Assembly: GCF_000747665.1 (NCBI RefSeq)
Contig: NZ_BBKT01000050.1
Location: forward strand, 1 to 55,309
Origin: Thermoanaerobacterium saccharolyticum
Lineage (GTDB): Bacteria > Bacillota > Thermoanaerobacteria > Thermoanaerobacterales > Thermoanaerobacteraceae
Reading direction: 5' to 3'
DNA: 55,309 bases
The first letter of the stretch is position 1, and every line of letters begins with the position of its first letter. The position numbers were made by a program, and so were the translations under genes. The notes below the pieces were generated by a model. That model saw only the letters and a list, made by a program, of their open reading frames with translations, had not been told where the DNA came from and made no database searches. Shown piece by piece: positions 19,153 to 28,611 of the stretch.

Positions 19153-20138
19153 TTTATAGTTTTTCTTTTAATCCTTATGTCTTCTCCGTAGAAGTTTAGA
19201 AGTTTAAAATTCCCAAGTATTCTCGAGCACAGTCTTTCTGGGTATATGTTCATTACTTCGGATAATGGCAAGTTTGTAGATATTATGAATTTCTTATTGG
19301 CCAAAAGCCTTGCATTGACGATGCTGAAGATTTCCTGGAGGCTGAATGGTGTAATAGGTTCAGTCCCCAGGTCATCTATTATGAGCAAGTCGCATTCTCT
19401 AAGCAAATCTGTGTACTCATAGTACGAATCATTGTCAGAATTCAGCTTATTAAGCCTTAATCCTTCCACAAGGTCTGGAGCTGTCCTGTATAGCACTACT
19501 TTGCCTTTATCTAAAAGCTCCTTTGCCACGCAGTGAGAAAGAAAAGTCTTGCCAAGTCCAGAGTCCCCGTAAAAGAACAGGCTTTCCTTCTCTTCATCAA
19601 AGTAGTTGATAAAATCCTTTGCCACTTCTACTATGCTTTTGATATTTTCCCTTGGAGACATTTTTCCTTTGTATGGTTTGTCTGAGTATAAATGATAGTC
19701 AAAGTTGTCAAAGTTTTCTGTCTTAGTGATTTCTTCTATGCTGGACTGCTTGTAGTACAAATTGATAAGTTTTTGCTCAAAACACCGGCACCTTTTGTTG
19801 TTTACAAAACCTGTATCTTTGCAGATATTGCATTCATATTCTTGCTCCATGTACATCTCAGGGTAACCGTTAAGCTTAAGAAGCTCAGATTTTTCTCTCT
19901 TTAAGTGCATAAGCTTATGTCTTAGGTTTTCTAAAAATTCTTTTTGATTTTGAGGGTTTAGAAAAATAGCTTTTGATATTTCGATGCCGATTTCTTTTAT
20001 TTTATCGTCTATTTGCGATATTTGCGGTATCTTTCTGTACACTTCTTGGCGCCTACTGAGGGCCTCCTTTAAAGACTTGTCCCTTAACATGTCGTATTCT
20101 CTTAAAACCTCTTGAACCAAATTATTCACCAAATTCAC
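19149..20138 (-). CDS. dnaC: DnaC/DnaI-type replicative helicase loader ATPase
   Basis: A 329-residue AAA+ protein. An N-terminal helical region (1-105) is followed by a zinc-finger-like CNICKDTGF..KRCRC (about 102-118), Walker A FYGDSGLGKTFL (about 188-199), Walker B LLIIDDLGTE (about 252-261) and sensor-1 FIISTNLP (about 286-293). Helicase loaders of this class place the replicative helicase on DNA together with DnaD. The start lies inside the end of the upstream dnaD-like gene (17-base overlap), so the two are translationally coupled. Intact, and of normal length. Confidence 0.88.
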   Translation of the reverse strand: MNLVNNLVQEVLREYDMLRDKSLKEALSRRQEVYRKIPQISQIDDKIKEIGIEISKAIFLNPQNQKEFLENLRHKLMHLKREKSELLKLNGYPEMYMEQEYECNICKDTGFVNNKRCRCFEQKLINLYYKQSSIEEITKTENFDNFDYHLYSDKPYKGKMSPRENIKSIVEVAKDFINYFDEEKESLFFYGDSGLGKTFLSHCVAKELLDKGKVVLYRTAPDLVEGLRLNKLNSDNDSYYEYTDLLRECDLLIIDDLGTEPITPFSLQEIFSIVNARLLANKKFIISTNLPLSEVMNIYPERLCSRILGNFKLLNFYGEDIRIKRKTIN

Positions 20139-21095
20139 CTCTTGAATGGGCTAAAAGCTTCTTTTCCAGCTCATCTACATCGTATGTCCTTTGAGAGTAT
20201 CCATTGAAGTAATTTTTAGGGACTTTGTAGTTAGGAGCAGTCTTTTTGGTGTAAGGCTTTTTCTTTGTTTTATCTAAGTCATTTACGGTTCTTATGCCAT
20301 CATTGTACCAATTGATGAGTATTTGATTGATGTACGGGAAACTGGGTTCATTTATCTTCAAGACGCATTCGTCGCACGCTTTTATAATGACATCCACATC
20401 GAAGCCGAGATCGTCCATCCATCTGTCCATCATGGCTTTGTGGGCTTCCATCACATCATCATCTTTTAATCCCAGTGCTCTTAAGATTTTTTTGTACCGC
20501 AGCCATTTTTCGCTTTCTGATTTTAAGTATGCTTCTACGTCAAGTGCTGTCTTAAGTCCTGCGTCGTGCCATGCAATTGCTACTTTTTCCATGTACTTAA
20601 GAGATGTCTTGTTTTTCGAAACGCAGTAACTTATAAGCATTGTCAAAATCTCCAGCGAGAATCCGTACTCGTCAACCCAGCTTAGATAAGTGTTCATCTC
20701 AGTTGGCGAAAGAGGTCTGCCTATCATCTTTTCTACTGTCTCGAACATCTGCTTGACTTCAGTGTCGTCAATCGACAATGTGTGTACATCATCAGTTTTT
20801 TTTGACGAGTGGAAGATATTCTATGTAATATTCGTTGTCAGAATACCTAAGCTTGATTACGCCAGATCTTTCCCAGAATTTCAAAGCTTTTTCTATGTCA
20901 TCTTCTGACATAAAAAGCCTCTCAGCCATTTCTTCCATTGAGAAGCTTTGGTTGTAATATGAATATTTAAGTCCTAAAAGGTATACTTTCACGTATTCCC
21001 CTGGTGCTTCCAACATATAATGATTTATAAAAAAAATTGCTAACGGGGGTGCTTCCCATATCATCAAAATCATTAGAAAAATTACATCTGCTCAT
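20122..21095 (-). pseudogene. dnaD: DnaD-like replication protein, apparent double frameshift in two A8/T8 runs
   Basis: DnaD-type proteins remodel origin DNA and recruit the helicase loader. From the ATG at 21095 (GAGGTGG upstream) the frame MSRCNFSNDFDDMGSTPVSNFF breaks at the T8 of the coding strand (plus-strand A8 at 21029-21036). Removing one base continues INHYMLEAPGEYVKVYLLGL and a winged-helix domain with 'SMEEMAERLFMSEDDIEKAL'. A second break lies in the coding A8 (plus-strand T8, 20796-20803); again one base less joins VKKTDDVHTLSIDDTE to two DnaB/DnaD C-terminal domains ('YLSWVDEYGFSLEILTMLI' and 'RWMDDLGFDVDVIIKACDE'). A gene of replication initiation is unlikely to be dead twice, so over-called homopolymers are the best explanation. 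Confidence 0.85.
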
Positions 21096-21276
21096 GTACA
21101 CCACCTCAAGTTTAATTATAACACGATGTGTCATAACCATCAATTTAAAAGAATATAATATATATTACGACAAATTTGTCTATTTTTTAAGTTTTACATG
21201 CATAAAATTTGCAAAAAAACAAAAAATAATAACGCATTTTTGTATGCAATCTATGCGCAAATGAAAGGAGAAGACG

Positions 21277-22519
21277 ATGGATAACGAAGATAAGTCAAAC
21301 CCTTTTAGTTGCGACTTAATCAAAAAAGTTTCAATTAAAAGGCGATTTATGTTAACTGCCATTTTGACGATTTTGTTTGCCGTAGTTTTCTACATTGGCA
21401 TTGACAAAAGTGCATTTTCTAATATAGAAGAAGGCTATAGCATAAATCACTTTGCATATGGCGTAGAACAAGGAAAATTTGATGGATACTTAAAAAATTT
21501 AAGTGATAAAAACTTGCGTATCGATAGACCTACAGCGATTGTAATTGACGGTTTTAATGCAGTGACGCTAAAGAATAGAGAAGACGCATCATGGGTACTT
21601 AATGGTATCCTTGACAAGTACAAAAACGGGTTTATGAAAGTTTATTTCAAAAATGATGTGAAGCTGGTGGAGGTAGATAGCCCTGCAGTTAAAATTGAGA
21701 CAGTTGAAGAAGCCTTAAAAAAGCTGGAGGGTGATGATGCTGAGACTTATACAGTAAAAGACCATGATACTCTTTGGTCAATCTCGAGAAAATTCGGCAT
21801 AACATTAGAGGACATATACAAATTAAATCCGACAGTTACTACTACAATTTTTAAAGGACAGATCTTAAAAGTTAAAGAGCCTAAACCTGTTTTGACGGTA
21901 GTATCAGAAAAAAAAAGTCGTGTATATGGATGATATTCCGCATGAAACCGTTTATCAAAAAGACAGCGATATGCTTATCAACACTTCGAAAGTCGTGGCG
22001 GATGGAGAAGACGGTGCTAAAATAGTTACTGCAGTTCTGAAATATTGTAATGGGCAAATATCAAAAGAAGAAGTGATAAACGAAGATGTGGTAAAAGAAC
22101 CAGTAAGCGAAATTGTATCTGTAGGGACTAAGCCCATTTTAGCCACAGTCGCTCTTGATTATCCAATACGAGGACATATAGTGATAACATCCAGGTACGG
22201 GCAAAGGTGGGGAAGACTTCATGCAGGAATAGATATAGCTGCGTCTATAAATGATCCTATATATGCGGCAGACAGAGGCACAGTCGTATTTGCGGGATGG
22301 GAAAATGGCTATGGAAACCTTGTTGAGATCGATCATGGAAACGGATATGTGACGTATTATGGGCATGCCAGCAAGCTTTTGGTGAAAAGAGGAGATAAAG
22401 TTTATAAAGGACAGAAAATCGCCTTGGTAGGCATGACGGGAAATACTACAGGGCCACATGTTCACTTTGAGGTCAGAAAAAATGGTATACCAGTAAACCC
22501 TATGATGTACTTGAAATGA
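21277..22519 (+). pseudogene. LysM-G5-M23 membrane-anchored peptidase, frameshifted in an A9 run
   Basis: The first part (21277-21933) has one membrane segment (about residues 25-45) and a LysM domain (YTVKDHDTLWSISRKFGITL to GQILKV). The second part has a G5 domain ('VTAVLKYCNGQISKEEVINE') and an M23 endopeptidase domain with GRLHAGIDIAA, YGHASKLLVKRGD and GPHVHFEVR, the zinc and catalytic histidines of LytM-type enzymes. The halves join as SEKKVVYMDDIPHETVY if one A is removed from the A9 at 21908-21916. The product would cut peptidoglycan cross-links or act in sporulation-type septal remodelling. ATG with AAAGGAG upstream; followed by a strong terminator. It sits just before the WalRK genes. 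Confidence 0.88.
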
Positions 22520-22542
22520 GAGCCGAAATACGGCTCTTTTTT
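22519..22542 (+). terminator. Terminator after the M23 peptidase
   Basis: AGAGCCG/CGGCTCT stem with an AAATA loop, followed directly by a T-run ending at 22542. Confidence 0.9.
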
Positions 22543-22652
22543 GTTCCTTAAATTTACTTTGCATTGTGCCTGACATTAGGTTATAATGTAATTGTATTAC
22601 CTCATATATTTAAGTATATACATATTTTTAGTATTTTGTGAGGTGATACACT

Positions 22653-23468
22653 GTGAAGAAAAATAAAATCATTGTTACAATTGTTTTTGTTGCTTTTGTA
22701 TTGGCTTTATTGTTTAATGAAAGCATATTGACAAAGGCATATCCAGTTTATAAAGTGATTGGCAAAGATAAGATTGAAGAAAGTGTAAAAAATTTTAAGA
22801 CTAAGGAAAGCAAACATTTTATAGTTAGATATCAAGATTCAGACAGCAAATACGTTTCGCTTATCATAGATACGGCTGAAAAGCATTATTATGAAGTTAC
22901 GAAAGATCTAGGATATGCTCCTAAAGATAAGTCTATTATTATAGTTTATAACAATCCTGATGAGATGAATAAGGATTTTTCCCTTGCAAAAGGGGAAAAT
23001 GCTATGGGAATATATTTAAACGGCGTAATAAGCATAGAATCGCCATCGCTTTGGATATCTCCTGGGCAGGATGTGACGAAAGCTTTTCAATACGAAGGTC
23101 CTGTTGTGCATGAGTTTACGCATCTTGTTGTAGACGACATTGCCAAAGGCAATTATCCAACTTGGTTTACAGAAGGTATAGCCCTTTTAGAGGAGTACAG
23201 GCAAGATGGATATGAATGGGGCAAAGATTTAAGTTACAACGGAGAACCATATACTTTTGACCAATTAGAAAATAATTTTGACTCTCTTGATGAGATGTTG
23301 GCGTATAAAAGGGCCTTTCAGGTGACAAAGGCCATAAGCGATAAATTTGGCATGGAGACTATAAGAGAAATGCTTAGAGATCTGGGAAGTGGCATGAACA
23401 TAGAATCAAGCTTTTACAAAGAGACTGGCTTGAAGCTTGATACATTTGTCAACAATATTAAGGGGTGA
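22653..23468 (+). CDS. Membrane-anchored peptidase MA-like gluzincin
   Basis: 271 residues starting at GTG after AGGTGATA. One N-terminal membrane segment or uncleaved signal (about 5-25) precedes a domain with H153-E154-F-T-H157 (VVHEFTHLVVD) and WFTEGIALLEEY, whose Glu174 is the likely third zinc ligand; this is the peptidase MA-like arrangement. It should act at the cell surface. Its stop is 6 bases before walR, so it is probably co-transcribed with the WalRK system and may be part of the wall-homeostasis operon. Substrate unknown. Confidence 0.8.
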   Translation: MKKNKIIVTIVFVAFVLALLFNESILTKAYPVYKVIGKDKIEESVKNFKTKESKHFIVRYQDSDSKYVSLIIDTAEKHYYEVTKDLGYAPKDKSIIIVYNNPDEMNKDFSLAKGENAMGIYLNGVISIESPSLWISPGQDVTKAFQYEGPVVHEFTHLVVDDIAKGNYPTWFTEGIALLEEYRQDGYEWGKDLSYNGEPYTFDQLENNFDSLDEMLAYKRAFQVTKAISDKFGMETIREMLRDLGSGMNIESSFYKETGLKLDTFVNNIKG

Positions 23469-23474
23469 GGGCAT

Positions 23475-24170
23475 TTGAGCAGAATCCTGATAGTAGACGA
23501 CGAAAAGCCAATTGTGGAGATTTTGAAGTACAATTTAGAAAAAAACGGATACAGCACGATAGAGGCATACGATGGGGAGGAAGGTCTTAAGATGGCGCAA
23601 GAAAAGAATCCTGACCTTATCCTCCTTGACGTTATGCTTCCAAAAATGGACGGTTTTACAGTTTTAAGGATATTGAGGCAGACTATGACTACACCAATAT
23701 TGATGCTTACGGCAAAGGAAGAGGAAGTAGACAAAGTGTTAGGATTAGAACTAGGTGCTGACGACTATGTGACAAAGCCTTTTTCTATGAGGGAGCTTAT
23801 TGCAAGGGTAAAAGCTAACTTAAGAAGGAGCGGTATAAGCAACGGTGAAACTATGTCAAATATTTTAAGCGTAAACAATTTGAATATCGATTTGTCAAAG
23901 TACAGAGTAGAAAAAAACGGAAAGCCTATCGAGCTTACATCGAGAGAATTTGATCTGTTAAAATTTTTGGTGGCCAACCGAGGGCTTATATTTTCACGGG
24001 AGATGCTTTTAGAAAAAGTTTGGGGCTATGAATACTTTGGCGATGTAAGGACGGTGGATGTTACAATAAGGCGACTTAGGGAAAAAATTGAAGACGATCC
24101 GGCAAACCCAAGGTATATACATACCAAAAGAGGGGTTGGTTATTATTTTAGCGAAGAAAGTGAACTATAA
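23475..24170 (+). CDS. walR: WalR (YycF/VicR) response regulator
   Basis: 231 residues: receiver domain (1-115) with acidic Asp8-Asp9, the phospho-acceptor Asp52 in LILLDVMLP, Thr/Lys in MLTAKEEEVD and YVTKPFS, then an OmpR-type winged helix (about 130-228, ELTSREFDLLKFL and VWGYEYFGDVRTVDVTIRRLR). In low-GC Gram-positives WalR controls cell-wall hydrolases. The identity is supported by the following walK, yycH, yycI, htrA and rlmH order. The start is TTG 6 bases after the upstream stop with GGTGAGGG in front. Confidence 0.95.
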   Translation: MSRILIVDDEKPIVEILKYNLEKNGYSTIEAYDGEEGLKMAQEKNPDLILLDVMLPKMDGFTVLRILRQTMTTPILMLTAKEEEVDKVLGLELGADDYVTKPFSMRELIARVKANLRRSGISNGETMSNILSVNNLNIDLSKYRVEKNGKPIELTSREFDLLKFLVANRGLIFSREMLLEKVWGYEYFGDVRTVDVTIRRLREKIEDDPANPRYIHTKRGVGYYFSEESEL

Positions 24171-25857
24171 AAGCATACAGTGGAAAATAATACTTATATA
24201 TGGGCTTTTGATACTTGTGGCGATGGAGATAATATGGGTATACCTTTTCAAGTCATTAGAAAATTATCACATGACGAATTTCGAAAACTACATTGAAGCA
24301 CAAGCTACAGGAATAGCCTTCACATTGAAAGACAACATGAATTCCAAAACAAGTTTAGATAACATAATAAACATGTATTTAGGTCCTAATGCGTACATAA
24401 AATACTTATACATACTTGATAAAGACGGCAACATATTAGCCAGCTCTACTGGTGAAAAAGGCAAGATGTTGACACCTGCAGTCATAAAAGCATTATCTGG
24501 AAAACAGGGGATGGAGACAACGAATGACAACAATTCAAACGGCAAATTGAGAAGCATTGCCATGCCTGTAGTTGACAGTGATGGGAAGATATCAGGTGTC
24601 GTATATGTAAGCGGTTCTTTAAAAAACGTATATGATACACTGTCTGATGTGAATTTCATCTTATTAAGTGCAACATTTATAGCGGTGATAATAACCGTAA
24701 TCTTAGGATATATATTGGCAAAGACCATCACAGATCCCATAAAAGAAGTGACGAAGTACGCAAAAGAGATGGCGGAAGGGAATTTTGACGTACACATAAA
24801 TATAAGATCTGATGATGAGATAGGCAAACTTGGCAGCATGTTTAACTTCATGTCAAAAAGGCTTAAGACTACTTTGAAAGAGATGGAAAATGAAAAAAGC
24901 AAAGTAGAAGCCATAATAAGCTACATGTCAGACGGAGTAATTGCTACAAATGACTTAAATCGCGTCATACTTTTCAATGATGCTGCAGAAAAAATGATAG
25001 GAGAGAAGCTGACCATGGATGAGCCTTTAGAGAAAATAGCCCAGGGCCAGCTAAAGAATACTGAAAGCCTTATATACTGCAATGGCAAGATTTTAAAGTC
25101 GTTTGTAAGTCCTATAAAAGTAGACAAAAACGTAGATGGCAATGTCTTTGTGCTGCACGACATAACAGAGCAGCAAAACCTTGACAATATGAGAAAAGAA
25201 TTTGTGGCAAATGTCTCCCACGAATTGAGGACTCCCCTTACAACCATAAAAAGCTACACAGAAACCCTTCTAAATGACGGCGTTGACGATGAAATGAGAA
25301 ATAGATTTTTGTACATAATAGATAAAGAAGTTGACAGAATGACGAGGCTTGTGAAAGATCTCCTCCTCTTATCAAGGATGGATTCAAATGGAAAGTTAAA
25401 TTTAACTGAGACAAATCTCAATGAATTTGTGGAGGAAGTTCTGTACAAAATAAAGATAGAGGCCCAGAAGAAGAACCAGAAGCTATTATTCTGCGCAGGT
25501 GAAGAAGTAAGAAGCGTAAACATAGATAAAGACAAGATGGAACAAGTGATTTTAAACATAGTGTCGAATTCCATAAAATATACGAATCCGGGTGGATATG
25601 TGAGAGTTTTTACAAAGTACCTTGACGATTGTGCGTATATAGTTGTGACAGATAATGGAATCGGCATACCCAAAAAGGATCTTCCAAGGATATTTGAGAG
25701 ATTTTACAGAGTTGACAAGGGAAGATCAAGAGAGCTTGGAGGTACTGGGCTTGGCCTTGCCATTGCAAAGGAGATCGTCACTGCTCATGGAGGCGAGATA
25801 AACATAGAAAGCGAACTTGGAGTAGGCACTACTGTAACCGTAAAGCTTAAGTATTAG
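24160..25857 (+). CDS. walK: WalK (YycG/VicK) sensor histidine kinase
   Basis: About 565 residues from a GTG at 24160 (a TTG at 24136 in the same frame is an alternative), overlapping walR by 11 bases. Order: membrane helix 1 (IILIYGLLILVAMEIIWVYL), an extracytoplasmic sensor domain of about 150 residues, membrane helix 2 (LLSATFIAVIITVILGYILA), HAMP, PAS (around IISYMSDGVIATNDLNRVIL), HisKA with the phosphorylated His in NVSHELRTPLTT, and HATPase with the N box (NIVSNSIKYT), DNGIGIP and GGTGLGLAIAKE. This is the complete WalK layout. It phosphorylates WalR in response to cell-wall status. Confidence 0.94.
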   Translation: MNYKSIQWKIILIYGLLILVAMEIIWVYLFKSLENYHMTNFENYIEAQATGIAFTLKDNMNSKTSLDNIINMYLGPNAYIKYLYILDKDGNILASSTGEKGKMLTPAVIKALSGKQGMETTNDNNSNGKLRSIAMPVVDSDGKISGVVYVSGSLKNVYDTLSDVNFILLSATFIAVIITVILGYILAKTITDPIKEVTKYAKEMAEGNFDVHINIRSDDEIGKLGSMFNFMSKRLKTTLKEMENEKSKVEAIISYMSDGVIATNDLNRVILFNDAAEKMIGEKLTMDEPLEKIAQGQLKNTESLIYCNGKILKSFVSPIKVDKNVDGNVFVLHDITEQQNLDNMRKEFVANVSHELRTPLTTIKSYTETLLNDGVDDEMRNRFLYIIDKEVDRMTRLVKDLLLLSRMDSNGKLNLTETNLNEFVEEVLYKIKIEAQKKNQKLLFCAGEEVRSVNIDKDKMEQVILNIVSNSIKYTNPGGYVRVFTKYLDDCAYIVVTDNGIGIPKKDLPRIFERFYRVDKGRSRELGGTGLGLAIAKEIVTAHGGEINIESELGVGTTVTVKLKY

Positions 25858-25885
25858 TCAAACCGTAACTATATTTTAATATTTG

Positions 25886-25918
25886 TGTAACATTGTTGTA
25901 ATAATGATGCTCTATAAT
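25886..25918 (+). promoter_or_regulatory. WalR box and -10 element
   Basis: TGTAAC-ATTGT-TGTAAT (25886-25902) fits the established WalR consensus TGTWAH-N5-TGTWAH exactly, and TATAAT follows at 25913-25918, 10 bases later. The box covers the -35 position, so WalR probably activates here, driving the secreted protein-yycH-yycI genes. Confidence 0.75.
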
Positions 25919-26001
25919 CAAAGTATAAAATAATGGTTATATTAGGTATCATGTGTAAAATTTTATATATTCATGTCATTTCATGATGAGGAGTGGTACT
26001 T

Positions 26002-26397
26002 TTGAAAAAGGTTTTAGCCCTTGTTATTGCCACGATGATGTTTATGACATTTTTTATGACTTACGGGTTTGCTGACGATTTGATCAAGGTTAAATCAGAC
26101 ATAAATAATGTCACTACAAACAACAAATACTTTGTCATATCAGGCAATGGGCAGCCAGATACTTACGTGGAGCTTATACTAAACGATGATTTGAATGACA
26201 AATGGGTTATAGGTGATACTGGCCTTTTTGCTAAACTTATAACGTTGGCTTTAGGGGACAATTATGTCACTTTAAAGGCTGTTAAAGATGGACAGGTGCA
26301 GGTGATAAAAGGTCATATAGTATTGCAAAGCAACAATGGCATTATCCAGATTACGGTTGATACGCTGGAAGGCTTGTGGAATAAGCTTTTTAAATAA
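26002..26397 (+). CDS. Small secreted protein in the WalRK operon, function unknown
   Basis: From a TTG at 26002 with GAGGAG upstream (a GTG at 25993 is possible but sits on the ribosome site) it encodes about 131 residues. A signal peptide (KKVLALVIATMMFMTFFMTYGFA, cut near ADD) precedes a beta-rich segment 'YFVISGNGQPDTYVELILND' and 'LITLALGDNYVTLKAVKDG' resembling an Ig-like or cadherin-like sandwich, and an amphipathic tail. No catalytic motif is visible. The WalR box just upstream and the yycH gene 6 bases downstream point to a wall-associated role. Confidence 0.7.
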   Translation: MKKVLALVIATMMFMTFFMTYGFADDLIKVKSDINNVTTNNKYFVISGNGQPDTYVELILNDDLNDKWVIGDTGLFAKLITLALGDNYVTLKAVKDGQVQVIKGHIVLQSNNGIIQITVDTLEGLWNKLFK

Positions 26398-26403
26398 AGC
26401 GGT

Positions 26404-27654
26404 GTGATTATGAAAGAGCATGTTAAGACTGCTGTACTCATATTGCTTGTTTCTACAAGCCTTTATTTTAGCTATACCCTTTGGACATCTTTTCCTCAGA
26501 AAAGCTTTTTTATGACGAAGTCTACACCTGTGAGTGTGGATATTTCTGATATATTGAGGCCTTCTTCTGTGATTATAGAGTCAAACGGCACATTTGTGGA
26601 TATAACGTCGTCAAACGATATAAATTCAGTTTGGATGAATACGACAAAACTGTTAAAAGAGATTAAGGATACAGCACTTTCACAACTTTCAAAGAATGAC
26701 TTAAATCGCAAAGGCGACTTTGTACATATTTATTTTGGAAAAGGCATAACAGATGACTTGCTTAAAAATGCTTTAAAATTAAGTGATTCACCTATCTTGA
26801 AAATAGGGCAAGACAGTTTGATAAAAGAGATGATCATAAAATTAGGTGCAAAACCTCAAATTATTTTCACAGATTACAGCAGCTACTATGCCATAGATCT
26901 TAAAGATTCCAGCTATTTTTTAAGCCTTATAAATAAGCAATTTCAAAGTTCTATGAATTATTCCATCACTACAACAGGCGATGTATATGGTGAAAACACA
27001 TTTACGGTGAAAAGTTTTCCTTTAAAAAGATATGTAAACAAAGGCTTTGAAAATGACACAGTATACAGGACCATTACCAAAAATGTGTTTGTCAATATAT
27101 CTGTAGTACGAGAGATAAAAGAAAACAGTGGTTCGTACATATACACTGATGGTGTAAGAGGATTGAGGCTTTACAAAAATGGTTTGATAGAGTATTTTGA
27201 CACAACTACCACATCGTCGAAACTCACTTTTGGCAGAGTAGAGTCTTTAGATAAAGCAGTGGAATTCATAAAAGCCTTAGGCATAGATGAAAAAAATGTT
27301 TACTTGACAAGTGTCAGCGGCAGTAGCGGAGATTACAGCTTTGCCTTCAATTACGATTATGATTACCCTGTGTATGCACTAAGAAACGGTGATATCAAAG
27401 AGCCAATATATGTATCTGTATCAAATGGGACAATCAAATCTGCTATTGTAAACTATATGGATATTTACTACGCAGGTGAATACAATGGCGGATTTTATGA
27501 TATAGGAAAACTTTTGAAGGACCACAAAGTAGATGGCGTACAGTTTGTAAGTATGGTATATGTTTTTGACGGCAATGAGCTTATACCTGCGTGGCATGTA
27601 AAAACACAGACAGATGAGTATTTTTTCAGCGCTTTGGATGGGAAAATAATGTGA
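26404..27654 (+). CDS. yycH: YycH-like regulator of WalK
   Basis: 416 residues with one N-terminal membrane helix (about 9-24) and a large extracytoplasmic domain. The position after walRK and before the yycI-like gene, the length, and the 'WHVKTQTDEYFFSALDGKIM' ending common to YycH/YycI proteins support the call. In Bacillus YycH and YycI hold WalK inactive through membrane-helix contacts. The start is ATG after GGTGTGATT. Sequence identity to characterised YycH proteins is expected to be low, so the call rests mainly on context and topology. Confidence 0.8.
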   Translation: MIMKEHVKTAVLILLVSTSLYFSYTLWTSFPQKSFFMTKSTPVSVDISDILRPSSVIIESNGTFVDITSSNDINSVWMNTTKLLKEIKDTALSQLSKNDLNRKGDFVHIYFGKGITDDLLKNALKLSDSPILKIGQDSLIKEMIIKLGAKPQIIFTDYSSYYAIDLKDSSYFLSLINKQFQSSMNYSITTTGDVYGENTFTVKSFPLKRYVNKGFENDTVYRTITKNVFVNISVVREIKENSGSYIYTDGVRGLRLYKNGLIEYFDTTTTSSKLTFGRVESLDKAVEFIKALGIDEKNVYLTSVSGSSGDYSFAFNYDYDYPVYALRNGDIKEPIYVSVSNGTIKSAIVNYMDIYYAGEYNGGFYDIGKLLKDHKVDGVQFVSMVYVFDGNELIPAWHVKTQTDEYFFSALDGKIM

Positions 27655-27668
27655 TGATGGTGTTTTAA

Positions 27669-28488
27669 ATGGACTGGTCAAAGGCAAAAACGATCTTGAT
27701 TATTATATTTGCTGTACTAAATTTAATACTTTACATGGGAAACTTAAGCATAGCAGAAACTAACAATTCTGTTCCATCTTTTGCCGATATGAGTAAAATG
27801 GGGGAGATTTTGAAAGAAAACAACATTGTGGTGAATGCTAAAATACCTGATGATTACAAGCCTATGCCTATGCTTTTGGTAAAGCTTAAAGACTACAGCA
27901 AAGGGTACATAGATGAAAATTTTTTTAAAAGGCTTAAAGTACGTGTCAAATGGCGATGGTTCACTTTATAGCTTTAGCAATGGCTCATTAGAAGTTAAAA
28001 ACGGCTTTTTATATTTTCGACTTAAAGACGAAAAGTTTGCTAAGATGAGTAGCGATGAAGCTTTCCAGTACATAATATCCTTTGTTAATGACAAAAAACT
28101 TAAAGAGGATTACTCTACTTTGAGGCGGTACACAGATGGGGATAAATACACTGTTGAGTATACGGAAAAATACAATGGTATTAATGTCGATGTAAGCTAT
28201 ATGAAAGGCGTCATATCAGGCGATGTATTTTCTTTTGAATCAACATGGCTTATACCTTTGAGAGAGGAGAAGGATAAAAAAGAGGTTATACCTCCAATAA
28301 GTGCACTTTTAAAGCTTTTAGATGTAAATGAAGGCAGCAAAAGCATCGTAGTAAAAGACATAAGACCAGTATACTTTTTTAGCTGGAGAAATGCCGATAC
28401 CGGCGAAGCAATACCTACATGGAGGATAACGACAGAAAATACGGTGTACTACATAAATGCGTATACAGGAAACTTTGAGGAGAGGTAA
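27669..28488 (+). pseudogene. yycI: YycI-like regulator of WalK, frameshifted in a T7 run
   Basis: The frame from ATG 27669 has the typical YycI start MDWSKAKTILIIIFAVLNL (short cytoplasmic tail plus membrane helix) and breaks at the T7 run 27920-27926. One T less continues YIDENFLKGLKYVSNGDGSL and the C-terminal YycI domain, ending 'WRITTENTVYYINAYTGNFE'. The reconstructed length is about 272 residues, normal for the family. The same one-base excess in a homopolymer is seen across this window. Known role: with YycH, restrains WalK. Confidence 0.85.
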
Positions 28489-28505
28489 AAATTACCTCTC
28501 CTTTT
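28479..28505 (+). terminator. Terminator at the end of yycI
   Basis: GGAGAGGTAA and TTACCTCTCC form a perfect 10-bp stem with a 3-base loop, then TTTT. The stem includes the yycI stop codon. Confidence 0.9.
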
Positions 28506-28611
28506 GTGCAAGATGTTTTTGCAAAAACGCTTGTAAAATTGTTGAAATTGTATTAAAGTATATATGTATGATTGTGAAGTTTTTTAGATTCGTTGAAGGG
28601 AAGATTAAACA

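Noticed and set aside
24288-25673. Long open frames antisense to walK
   Set aside because: Shadow frames caused by codon bias of the real gene; no start signals or motifs.
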